This document shows positions 47,930 through 59,647 of a DNA stretch of 64,000 nucleotides, in pieces (position 1 is the first letter of the stretch; each line of letters opens with the position of its first letter). The notes under the pieces are model-generated. The model did no database searches, was not told where the DNA came from, and was given only the letters and a program-made list of their open reading frames with translations. This DNA comes from Spinellus fusiger (lineage: Eukaryota; Mucoromycota; Mucoromycetes; Mucorales; Phycomycetaceae). The position numbers and the translations under genes were made by a program. The stretch covers positions 1 to 64,000 of the forward strand of contig JALLLS010000059.1 of assembly GCA_025094145.1 (NCBI GenBank), given 5' to 3'.

Positions 47930-49368
47930 TTATAAGACTGATTCTTCTCGATCACTGTTTTCAGTATAGCTGCCTGAATCATAGCCCATGAAGGAGGAAG
48001 TACTGGGATCTTCTTCGTCTGTAGGATGACCATGTTCTGTAGGATGACCATGTTCTGTAGGATGACCATGTTCTGTAGGATGACCATGTTCTGTAGGATA
48101 CTCATCCTCGCCTATAGGATAATCATCCTCTGTCCACTCCAACATATGCCATCTATCTTCAACAGTAATCTCCTTGACAAGATACCCTTCAGAATCACGC
48201 CGTATCAACCGAGGCTTGTTCTCTCGGTGTACACCTTCTTCCTCTTCTTCACAAGTCCGCCTGTACTGTGTGTCACGCGGCGGCCATAGATACGCTGCAC
48301 TTGGATCTACACCAACATTCGTCAATATCCGTCAACATTCGTCAACATCTATTTTCAGATCTGTATCTGTATCTGTATCTTTTCCTTTATCTTTATCTAT
48401 ACTAATATACCTAGATGGGAATGAATAGGAAATACGAATCCGCTTCCTTGCATGCTTTGTGGCCATGGCCATAGCCATAGCAACGGGTTTCTCCCCATGA
48501 CACGCACCCAATTACCATAGAAACCATCAACGAATGGAAACTCAATCTTGATATAGAAAGAAAGAAAGAAAAAACCTTAATTGAGCCTGTGTGTGACCTG
48601 TCTTTTCTTGGTTGGACTTACTAAAGGGTATCCTTGTCGCACACGTCGTTGGACATTGGCTCTTTCCGAGGCCTCAAGGGTGGTCTGGCCTTTGGACAAG
48701 CAGTAGACATGATAGACAATCAAAAGACTCAGACAGAACACAACAAGGACGAGTAGCACGCTGTCGATGAGGAAGCATACAGAACGCACAAGAAGAGCTG
48801 TGGCCATCCAAGAATAGCGAAAGAGAATAGAGGAGGCGTGCTGGGTAAAGAGCCACAGGGCATAGGTGCATGTCAGTTGGGCTGTGATGATGAAGCGTAG
48901 AAAGTGTGGGTAGTTGTTGTGGCCCACACAGTTGTTGATCCAAGGGCAGTGGTGGTCCATTTTGAGCACACAGCGTTGGCAGTATCTGCAGTGGTGGGTT
49001 CTAGGGGGCTTATAGACGCTGCATGTTTTGCAGTGACGCAGGAGGGTGTGGAGGGTGTCTTGAGGGAGTTGCTGCAAGAGAGAGGCTGGAGGTTCCTACA
49101 CTGTGCTGTGAGTCTATTGGTATGCACTGTGGATGGAGTCGTCCTTGGTGTTTACCCATTGTGCAGGGACTTGGCCAGGGTCAGTGGTACATGCAAGGTA
49201 GTAGTGGAGAAAGAGAAGAGCAATGCCAATGTTCAGTGGTAAAAGAGCCGCCAGTCTGTCATGCTGGGTGTGGAGCGTAGGCCAAAGCACCCACCTCTGA
49301 GCAGTCACTGCCAGAAATACAATCAGCCCACAAACACCCACCACAGGCGTACGACCCGTAAGGAGCAT
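47930..49368 (-). CDS. PFA4: DHHC palmitoyltransferase, Pfa4-like
   Basis: Exons 49368-49156, 49071-48622, 48546-48411 and 48306-47930 give 391 residues. TM helices precede and follow a cysteine-rich domain, CKTCSVYKPPRTHHCRYCQRC then DHHCPWINNCVGHNNYPHF, with the DHHC active site near residues 110-113. Upstream is the TTDPG motif and downstream the TTLE motif, both typical of the family. The C terminus has FYGNWVRVMGRNPLLWLWP, characteristic of Pfa4/ZDHHC6. Yeast Pfa4 palmitoylates chitin synthase Chs3 in the ER, which fits the chitin synthase gene 4 kb away. The tail contains four exact PTEHGH repeats from an 18-bp minisatellite. The start could instead be at 49434, adding a poly-Phe stretch. 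Confidence 0.87.
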
Positions 49369-49879
49369 AGAGAAAAAGAAAAAGAAAAAGAAAAAGAGAG
49401 AGAAGAAAGAAAGGAAAGAGGGGGTTGCTGCCACTCACATCAACACAGCCGCCAACGTGCTATGACCAGCGACTGTGGATGGATTCTCTTCTTTTGAATA
49501 GGGGACTGTTTTTTTTCTTTCTCTTTTTCTTTCTCTTTCTTGCCTGACTATGATATGTCCTGCTATTCGTTCATTGCATTTTAGGGTGCATGTGTGGGTG
49601 GCACTCGACAGGTGTGGCTGTTCTATTTCCCTATTCATGTTCTCCCCTTGCATTTTCCCTGTGAAGACAGAACGGAATGAGGAAATGAGGAAATGAGGAA
49701 AAAATTAAAAAAAAAGAAAGAAAAAAAAGAATTAAAATTTCATAGAAAGATTATAATTTACACTGTACAAAAAAGACATTTTTCCTTTTTTTTTCTTTCT
49801 TTTTTTCTCTTTCTTTTTTATATATCTATATTTTCTATATTTTTTCTTTTTCTTTCTCTCTCATCTCCATTCTTCTTCA

Positions 49880-51732
49880 ATGCCGCATGACGCTTTGGTG
49901 GTGCTAAAGAACGATTTCAAGCGGTCGTGTCTGCAACCTTCTCTTTTGTTCAAAGGATCCACACCCGACCCACAGCCCTCCAAATCAACACCTGTCTGCC
50001 GTCTGCAAAAGAGGACTCGCTCTATTCTACAATCTGCGGGAGCCTTCTTCTCTCGGAAAGCAAGCCAGATATCAGCACCCCCTAGCCCACGGTTAGGACC
50101 TACCCTGCCGCACTCCAAGCCTCGTCCCTTTTCGGACTTTTTTCATATAGAGATCAAGACGGAAGCAGAGAAAAGACGCCAGAGCCAATTAGACGTCTCT
50201 TTGATCTCTCCGCTAAAAAGCTTAGCCAACAGCAGTCAATGCAGTCAGAGCGATGTGCCTACTGTCTTCTCACTTGAGGAGAGCACAGTGTCCATCTCCC
50301 GTAGCAATTCCATAGAGAACCATGTCAGTGCCATGAGACGCATTACCATTGTTGATCCAATGGCAGTGGGGACAGGTGGAGCAGAGAATAGACGAGTCAC
50401 AATAGCAGATCCACTCAGCATGGAGGAGAATAAGCGCATCAGTACAGTGGATTCACTGACCTTGGATTCTAAACGCACCACGCCCTCAGCCTCCCCTGTA
50501 CTGAATCCGATGAAGCTAGTCAATTCATTTGACTCATTGGTGGGCCTGAGCAGGACCTCCAGTGAAATTACACTGACAGATCCCTGTGCATTTACACCCC
50601 ACCTTCCACGCTCAGTGTTTAGCAAGTCGGGGGATGTGGCCAAAAAGGAGCGCAGAGGCATTCAGGTGTGGCAGGACACTTGCTCCCAATTGGTCAAGGA
50701 CAGTGTGCCCATGGTAAACTACTCTTTTTCCATGCATAAGTAGGCTGACTCTAGGACAAGCCAGATCGCGGTCTATTGCCACGTGATCAGGCTATTTCTA
50801 CGTTTATTCTTCATGAATTGTACACAACAGAACAGTCCTACTTCCGACTGCTGAGCCTTGTAGAAGAGGTATCTATAACGGATACTATTAGATAACGGAT
50901 ACCATTAGATACTATTAGATACTATTAGATACTGGATGTAAAAAGTCAAGGTGGGCTTACTGTCTGTACTGCATATAGAAATTCATGCTCCCTATGATCC
51001 AAGCAGCACAAGAGAAGCAGCCATTTGTTAAGCAGTCGGACATTCCTCTTCTCTTTAAACATTTGCCTGACATGCTGGTCGTGTCGTTCAAGCTGCTCGA
51101 AGCACTCAAGGAAGAAGACACACCTTGGCATGATTTGGATCTGGAGGCAGTGACGTGTGTGTTTCTTCAGCTGGAAGAGGAATTGAGTGTGTATGTGCGA
51201 TATGCAGTGCACCACCGCACGTACTCCAAAGCCATCCGACGTTCTGCCAGCAATACCCTGGTCTCTAAGACTGAACAGGTAAAGACATCTACAGATAGAT
51301 ACATGTGCAGATGTGTAGGAAGAAGAAGAAAGAGATGGCTTATCACACACATTTACATTTACATTTACATTTACATTTACATTTACATTTACATTTACAT
51401 TTACATTTACATTTACATTTACATCTACACACACATTTACACACACATTTACACACACATTTAACAGACCCTGGCCCTGAAAGAGAGCCATCGCATGAGT
51501 ATTTCTGACTTCCTTATTGCCCCCTTCCAACGCATTCCTCGCTACTGTCTACTTCTCAAAGGTAAGTTATAGAAACAATAAGAGTGACTCTCTCTCACCC
51601 CATCCCTTAGATCTCATTCGACACACCTCCACCTCTCATCCACTGTACGCCCAATTGAATCGTGTGCTTTATATGTTAACTGGATTAGCAGTGGCCATGG
51701 ACCATGTACAGAAAATACCTAAAAAAGCCTAG
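49880..51732 (+). CDS. RhoGEF with Dbl-homology domain
   Basis: Exons 49880-50713, 50761-50868, 50979-51278, 51468-51561 and 51611-51732 give 485 residues. The first 280 residues are Ser-rich and lack a recognised domain. The DH domain runs from about 290 to 460: ILHELYTTEQSYFRLLSLVEE (CR1), DIPLLFKHLPDMLVVS, and the CR3 motif ISDFLIAPFQRIPRYCLLLKDL. It would catalyse GDP-GTP exchange on a Rho/Cdc42-type GTPase. The usual PH domain after DH is missing; the protein ends with VAMDHVQKIPKKA, so it is short for the family. Intron 3 carries a long ATTTAC hexamer array. Upstream is a dense pyrimidine-rich promoter region. Confidence 0.83.
51352..51424. repeat. ATTTAC hexamer array inside a RhoGEF intron
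   Basis: About 12 uninterrupted copies of the hexamer ATTTAC, then CACACATTTACA variants up to the acceptor near 51467. The array lies wholly within intron 3 (51279-51467). Confidence 0.95.
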
Positions 51733-53089
51733 ATAAGATGGAGACTACAGACGCACGGGACACATTTCTGCTGGCTCTAGGGGACAAACCCACCCACATC
51801 AGGCCTTGTCTTTGTCCTGTTACACCTTTTTATTCTCTATGTATGACTGTGGAATGACTTATGGGACCAGTGGAGAGTGGACCGCCTTTACATTTGTACC
51901 ATGTCACGTCAGACTTAGAACACTAAAACACTAAAACACTAAAAAGGATTGACCTATAAAGACAGAAAATGACAGAAGAATGACCTAATAAGTGCCACTC
52001 TATTCCTTAAAAAAAAGAAAAAAAAGAAAAAAAAAGGGGGGAGGAGGAGGAGTCTCTCTTCTTTGACTCTCCTACCTTACCAAAAAGAAAAAGAAAGAAA
52101 GACAGTCATAAAGTGCATCTGTCAGTGTCGATCTCCATCGAGTGTCTTTCATAAGCAGGTCACACCCACCCATGGGCCTTTCCAGTGTCATCTGTTCTGT
52201 TCTAAAAACAAATGCAGTTAAAAATAGACATTTGAAACTGAATTGGAACCTAAAAAAACAAACAATAGCAATAGCAACAGCCTATAAACAATAAAAATAG
52301 AAACAGCGAGAATAGACCACAGTGCCTTATGACTGCAGTTGGAGGAGGAGGAGTGTCATGGCAGCACCAATCCAGATTCTAAACAGGCCTTCATTGGAAG
52401 AACACTACAGCCGGAGATTCGGATGAAACCACCCGCACATGATACAAACCCCGTCCTCCTCACCTCATCCAGAAGACTGTGCCTGTTGTTGGCGGGTGGA
52501 TTTGTCTTGATCTGTCATAGGAATGTTGCATAGTAGGCATGACGTGTATTGGAGACGTCTTCTTTCTTAACAATAAGAATTGAAATAGATCATCATAAAA
52601 ACAAAGAGAAAAAACAAACAAAAACAAACAAAAAAAGAAAAAAAAGAGCAAACGCACGATGGATCTGTGTAGCCTTCTGATAACAAGAGAATGGACGTCT
52701 ATTCTCAGCCTCCCCCAATAAGCGTGAACTGCCTTGTGAACAAAAGTAAAAGGGAATCCCCGCCATTATAGAAATAGAGTAAGAACTCCTCCTCCTCCCC
52801 CTTTTTTTTCTTTTTTCTCTTTTTTTTCTCTTTCTTTCCTATTATTACTGATACTACTAGAGTGTAGGACTGTCTTTTTACTATTATTATTTGTTTTATT
52901 ATTATTATTATTTATTTTATTATAGCTTTTCTATTTCTATTTTGTACTTTTTGTTTTTTTCTTCATTTGTAGTATTTCATCTTGCATTTGCATTTTCATC
53001 TTGGACTGTAGTTTCTATTCTTGGACGTGGTTCTAAGCTTATCCACTGCTTCCTATCCGCCAAACAGCCAAACAGCCAAACAGCTAGCC
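51733..53089. other. Intergenic; chitin synthase upstream region
   Basis: Contains poly-purine (about 52005-52050) and poly-pyrimidine (about 52790-52840) tracts, short ACTAAAAC repeats and TTATTATTA runs near 52880-52920. A TAGCCAAACAGCCAAACAG repeat lies just before the chitin synthase start. No coding sequence supported. Confidence 0.6.
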
Positions 53090-56000
53090 ATGGAGCATCG
53101 GTCGTCTTCGTCGTATGCCCCCTCCCTCAACCGCAACTCATCTTTTATTTCTGCAGAAGACCCTCCCTTGCCAGAAACACTAAGTTTCACACACACCACC
53201 CGCAACAGCAGCGATAGTATATACAGCAACGACCCTCCCAAAAGCACGGCAGTCACCCAGAACAGCAGACCCCACAGCACCCACCCCACCCACACGACAC
53301 ACTCAGCGACACCCTCATCAACCCATCCAACGACCCTCCCTGCAAACAAGCCCAGACGCAACAAGTCGCTTGTACGACCAGAGAGAGAGCGTATTGATGA
53401 GAGCCACCGACAATACCACTACCGACAGGCAACCCTCCATAGAGGAGACACAACGGTAGAGCCAAGCACCACCGGCAACCAGCCTGTGCGCCTGGAGAGA
53501 CATCCCACAGAGAGATCAACGCTGGTGAGGCGAGGACGGAGCATTCTGGGCAGAGAGCAGGCAGAGGAGGTGCAGGAGCCTGTGTATGTGCCCAAGGAGA
53601 AGAGAAGATGTCTTCCCAATCCATGGATGACCTATTGCCAGATCCTGACCTGCTGCATTCCCAAGCCAGTGCTGCGATGGACAGGTGAGTGAGTGGCTAT
53701 AGACTATAAGAGAAGAAGAAGAGAAAAGAAGAGTACATTGTAGAGCATGCAATAACCCACACACACACACCCTCGACTCATCTTCTGCTGTTTGTGGTAG
53801 GCTTACCCGATGGCCCTGCTCAATCTGCCTGGCGAGAGAAGATTGGCCTTGTCTCTTGCATTCTTCTTGTCATGGGGTTCGTTGGGTTCCTTACCTTTGG
53901 ATTCACACAGGTCGTGTGTCCCATCCCTCCACCCAGCGTAAGAGGCGGCCAGATGGGCTCAGGCTACCTGATCGTCCATGGGTGGGCCTACATGCTGTCG
54001 GACTGGAAGCAGCACCCACCCATCCCAGGTGTGACAAATGGATCCGAAAGCATCCTCCAGCCTCCCTTGAATGCAGGTGGGATGGATGCCTCGTTTCTAT
54101 TTCAAGAGCCACAGTCAATGGCAGCCTGCAGTACCATCTTCACTGCCAAACAAGGCCCACAGTCCATCTACTTTCCATGCCAGCTGTTCAACCCCAACTC
54201 CACTGTACCTCCCGACCCCTCCACCACCTTCACCAACACCACGAGCTGCCATCGTGCAGCAGGCATCACAGCTCTCCAAGGTCTGTTGGATCAGGGCACA
54301 GTCAATGCAAATGGAGGGATGGACAAGGTGGCGCGGGTGTACTATGAATGGGAAGATGTCAATGCCACCAGCCACTTGATGGTGTTTAACAAGTAAGTCT
54401 TCCTGCTGCTCCTGCTGTTCATGCTGTTCTTACTCTTCTTGCTGTTCTTGCTCTTCTTGATGTTGCAGTGATGTTATCAACCTACAACTCCTCCAATCGC
54501 TCCCTAAAGACTACTTTGGTGTCCCTCAAGGCGGCCTGATTGAAGCCATCCTTGCCACCCCCGACGTGTTTGGCGGGAAAGACATGACTCGCCATATCAC
54601 CACCTACCATGTCAGTGGCAGTCGCTGGGAAGACGAGGCCCGCTGTCTGGCAGCCACCATCAAAGTAGGATCCCTCAACACACTCAGCATTGGCTGTGTC
54701 GCCTCGGAGATTGTCCTCTACATGTCGCTTGTTGTCATTCTCTGTGTAATCCTTGTCAAGTTCTTTCTTGCCATTGTTTTTGGCTGGTTCCTTTCTTGGA
54801 AATTAGGGAACTTCAATGAGGGGATTTCGTACGCAGCAAGAATGAAGCGAGAGGCTGAGATTGAAAACTGGACTCGTACCATTGATGCAACAGCCCCCTT
54901 ACCCAAATCAAAACCTCCTCCGGCCATGCCTGCCAAGCGCAAGACGATTTTTCCACAGACATCACGGTTTACGCAGCCGGAGCATGGATCGACTCGGTTT
55001 TCAACGGACAAGGGATTGAGTCCTTCCTGGAAGGCGCCTGGAAGGTACATTGGGAGGGTGGATAGGTGGTGGGGATGGGTGATAGGTGATAGGTGGTGGG
55101 GATGGGTAAAGTAAGTAGAAGAGAGATCCCTCACTTAGCTTGAAGGAATCTCTCCTCTGCCTCCTTCTGCAGATGCATGTAGGTATTGATCTTTTCTCTC
55201 CTTCTCTTCTTTTAGTGTATTTGGACACCAAAGCCGCCCTGCCTCCTCCTACCTTGGATCTCCCAATCCCTCGGGTCGCTTCTACGGAGACGCCCCCAGC
55301 AGTGTCCGCCTGTCTGGTCTCATGTCTCCCTTTAGACCGTCCTCCCTGTACTCTGACTCACAAAGCAATGCCTCCAGCATCACCAACATCTGTCCCTTCC
55401 CACTCTCGCCCCACGTCACACCCCAGCCCCCCGCAAGCTACATGCCCTTCAACTTCCCCCTCGCCCACACCATCTGCCTTATCACCTGCTACTCAGAGGG
55501 AGAAGAGGGCATCCGCACCACCCTCGACTCCATTGCCACCAGCGACTACCCCCTCACCCACAAGCTGATCCTTGTCATCTGCGACGGCCTCATCACTGGC
55601 CACGGCAACAGCAAGTCCACCCCCGAGGTGTGTGTGGGCATGATGCGGGACCTGCTTGTGCTCGAGGATCAGGTCGAGGCAAGAGACTACGTGGCCATTG
55701 CTGACGGCGCCAAGCGCAACAACATGGCCAAGGTGTATGCAGGCTACTACAAGTACGACGCCTCGACCGTGCCTGCCGAGCACCAGCAGCGCGTGCCCAT
55801 GGTAACGATTGTCAAGTGCGGCACCCCTGCAGAGGCCAACGAGGCCAAGCCCGGCAACCGTGGCAAGCGCGACTCGCAGATCGTGCTGATGCAGTTTCTG
55901 CAAAAGGTGATGTTTGATGAGCGCATGACGACCATGGAGTACGACTTTTTCAACAGCATCTGGCGCATCACCGGCGTCTCGGCCGATCACTACGAGATTT

Positions 56001-57388
56001 GTCTGATGGTGGATGCAGACACAAAGATCTACCCAGATGCCCTGACACGGCTGGTGTCGTGTGCTGTGAAGGATCCCGAGATCTCGGGGCTGTGTGGAGA
56101 GACAAAGATTGCCAACAAGACAGACAGCTGGGTGTCGATGATCCAGGTCTTTGAGTACTACATCTCGCACCACCAGAGCAAGGCGTTTGAGTCCATCTTT
56201 GGCGGCGTCACCTGTTTGCCGGGATGCTTCTGCATGTACCGCATCAAGGCTCCCAAGGGACCCAATGGCTACTGGGTGCCTGTCCTCGCCAACCCTGACA
56301 TTGTGGAGCATTACTCGGAGAATGTCGTGGACACCCTGCACAAGAAGAACCTGTTGCTGCTGGGAGAGGACCGGTACCTGTCCACCCTCATGCTGCGCAC
56401 GTTTCCCCATCGCAAGATGATGTTTGTTCCCCAGGCAGTTTGCAAGACCGTTGTGCCAGACACCTTTATGGTCCTGCTGTCACAGCGCCGTCGGTGGATC
56501 AACTCCACCATCCACAACCTGATGGAGCTGCTCTTTGTCCATGACCTGTGTGGGACCTTTTGCTTCTCCATGCAGTTTGTTGTTTTCATGGAGCTGGTGG
56601 GGACCGTGGCTCTTCCTGCCGCCATCTCATTTACTCTCTATCTGATAGTCATTGCCATCATTGGCCAGCCTGCCCTGATCCCCCTTATTCTGCTCGCCCT
56701 TGTGCTTGGCCTGCCTGCCGTGCTGATTGTGATGACCAGTCGAAAGATCATTTATGTGGGGTGGATGTTGGTCTACCTGTTCAGTCTTCCCATCTGGAAC
56801 TTTGTGCTGCCCACCTATGCCTACTGGCACTTTGATGACTTTTCGTGGGGCGACACTCGCAAGGTGGAGGGAGGCGAAAAGGACAAGGGCCATGGAGACG
56901 CCGAGGGCATCTTTGACAGCTCCAAGATCACTATGAAGAAGTGGAGCGAGTATGAAAAGGAGCGCCGCATCAAGTTGGCCATGGACCGGCATCTGCCCAT
57001 CCCACGCTTTATGGACCGTCATCGCTCTGTGGATATTTTTAGAGACTCGACGATTGCCCCCAAGCGGTACAGCAAGACAGGGTCGGCTGGATCGAATGAC
57101 AGTGATCTGCCTCTGACACAGATGCAGGCGTCTCCTGCGAATGCCATGCAGCACTACTACGAGGCAGAGGCTTCGTCGGCGGCTATTGCTGCATCAAGAA
57201 CAGAACTTTCAGATGGGGAGGTGTCAACAGCCAATCATTATTATGAAAGAAGAAGTTTGGAGGAGGAGGAAGAGGAGGAGGAAGAAGAGGAGGAGGAAGG
57301 AGGAGGAGGAGATGAGCGGTGGGCGCTCCATGATCGTGATTGGGCGAATCCTGCACCTCATCATAACGCAACAGATTTCTCTGCATAA
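53090..57388 (+). CDS. CHS3: Chitin synthase, class IV (Chs3-type)
   Basis: Integral membrane glycosyltransferase family 2 enzyme that polymerises UDP-GlcNAc into cell-wall chitin. Exons 53090-53684, 53801-54392, 54469-55044 and 55216-57388 give 1311 residues. An Arg/Ser/Thr-rich cytosolic N terminus is followed by TM helices near 212-235 and in the 540-570 region. The catalytic domain has [22 protein letters not shown] (about 853), LLGEDRYLS (about 970) and QRRRWINST (about 1011), then a cluster of C-terminal TM helices. All signature residues are present. The C terminus ends in a Glu/Gly-rich low-complexity run from GAGGAG repeats. The catalytic exon is richer in G+C and uses more C-ending codons than neighbouring genes, suggesting high expression. 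The Met at 53090 is the first ATG in frame. Confidence 0.93.
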
Positions 57389-57523
57389 ACTATACTTGTT
57401 CTTGACATATTTTCGTATTTGCTTTAATTATTGAAAAGTTATATCATTGAATTTAATACATCATTTATTTCTTATTTTCTCATACAACGTAAAGACAAAG
57501 TCTCTTTTTTTTTCTTTCTCTTT

Positions 57524-57557
<34 letters not shown>

Positions 57558-59647
57558 TGTGGGTGTGTATTTATCGTCTAAAGGATAAAGTGAGTAGGGT
57601 TGAGGTGGATTGAATAGAATTGGGTTGACATTGGGGTTGAGTATAGAATCGTAGTGAATTAAACAAGTACAAATATAAATAAGATTGTATATGTCTATAA
57701 CTGTCTCCAACTGTGGATATGAGTGCCATTGTAAATAGAAATGTATATATAAAAATAAAAATAAAAATAAAAATAAAAATAAAAAAAAAGATTAAAAAAC
57801 AGGGATGCCAATAGTGACGAGTATGAATACAATTACAAATCTAAACAAATGAGTGTAGGAGTAGAGCCATGACGATCGTTCTAGCTATGAGTAGGGACAT
57901 CAGTGTCGATAGAAGTATCAACAGCAACATGGACATGGCTATAAATACAACTCCTATCATGAATATTAGAATGGGTGGCTGATGAAATGCAGAAGAAGAG
58001 ATACAATGTCGAAATAGCTATAAATATAGGATAATAGTAATTATAGCAATGCCTTTTATTTTGTCTTTTTTTTATATATGAAAATAAAAAGAAGGATGTT
58101 TTGTGGATGATGAACTTGTAAAATAGAAATAAATACCTTGTTGTTCTTACAATTCACTGCATAAAATCTTGCCGAACAATAAGCCCATATCAAAATTATC
58201 ATTTTAATATCATGAATACTCTGATACAAACGAATGGATCGTAGTCTAAATATGCAACATTGCCTTGGAGATGTTTGCAAGATTAGAATAGAGTCAACCG
58301 AACACAAACAATCCACGTGTTTATTCAGCAAGTTTATCGATTGTGTGGAGTATAGTCTGCATGAATAGGGGTTTGAATGTCCGTGTAGGAACAGAGAACA
58401 TCTCTTCATAAAGTGGTGCATGTTGGGGTCTATGCTGTCTGTTTAGGCTTATAGGAAGTCTAATGGAAACAAGAGCAGAAATCTATCTGGATTGGATGTT
58501 TAGTAGGATTAGGAATGAACTCTCTTTATGTGTGTAATGTAGAATCCAAGCAAAGAGATACATGGCAGTGGGTTCATTACTGTGTTATTCATTCTCCAAC
58601 CTGAACCACACATACATTGATAAGGTAGTATGACGTTGAGAAGATCATCCATTACTCATGGATCCTAATGAGGTACGGATGGACTCTGCCCTAGAGATGA
58701 CTCTGGAGTTGGGGATCAGCCTGTTAGAGAGATGAAGTGTAGTCTCTGAACAATAACAGTGATAATAACAGTGATAACAACAACAACAACAACAACAACA
58801 ACAAAGACATCTGCTCATTGTCAATCCACTGTAGCCTTTATGTAGGATCTACATTGTATTGCTGGCATCGAGGAAAAAGGTAGAATCAACATCTAGCTAG
58901 ATATAGCATTTCCCATCTCTATCTCCATACACCTACATGCACGAATGCACACTCCAAGTACATCTCTGTATGTGCATCCACAAGTCATACATACTCTGGG
59001 CATAGTCTTTAGTCAATACACAAGTACTTGCCAACACTCCACTTGTTGATTGACGGACCGATAAACATCCCTCCACAGACAGATACATGCCTCCATGTTG
59101 CCTTGTGTAGCTATAAGGACATCATTAGCAAACAATTTACATTCACTCTGAATCAACAAAGAGGAATAATGGAAGCAACTGGACGAAACAGAAATCGACT
59201 TGCATTCAGTCTGTTCTTCTTGCCCATGATACATTTAAAAAGACAACGAATTTCTCACAAGTTCTTTTTTTTTCTACCTTACATTCTTAATATTTCCTTT
59301 TTATCCCCTTGACATTTTTTCTTTTCTGTTCTCTTCAGATTTCCTCTTTCTTTTCTTTTTTTTCTTCTTCTTGTTTCTTTTCTACTTCTCTACGGTTGCT
59401 ACGTTGAAGTTCTGTTGGTTTTTTGGAATCCTCCTTGTTTCTTTTCTTTACTGTCATTGAGCCCTAACAGAACAGAGACCACCAATAAAAGACACAAAAA
59501 GGACACAAAAAGGACACAAAAAGGACACAAAAAGGACACAAGACACCTCACATCATCCATTGTCCTTACGATCATTACACACACCCTATATTTATAAATC
59601 TATTTTCTCTCTTTCTATTATTATTTCATCCCTAATATTTCCTACAA
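57389..59647. other. Intergenic; proton-ATPase upstream region
   Basis: Simple repeats dominate: CT then GT runs at 57520-57562, an AAATAA array at 57750-57790, ACA repeats at 58780-58805, and five copies of AGGACACAAAA at about 59490-59540. The 150 bp before the ATPase start are strongly pyrimidine-rich, a likely core promoter and leader. No gene or transposon recognised. Confidence 0.6.

Noticed and set aside
49369..49434. N-terminal extension of the DHHC protein with poly-Phe
   Set aside because: It comes from a GAAAAA simple repeat; the Met at 49368 gives a more normal first TM segment, although the longer start cannot be excluded.
51305..51508. Plus-strand frame of repeated Leu-His residues
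   Set aside because: It is a translation of the ATTTAC intronic array in the RhoGEF gene.
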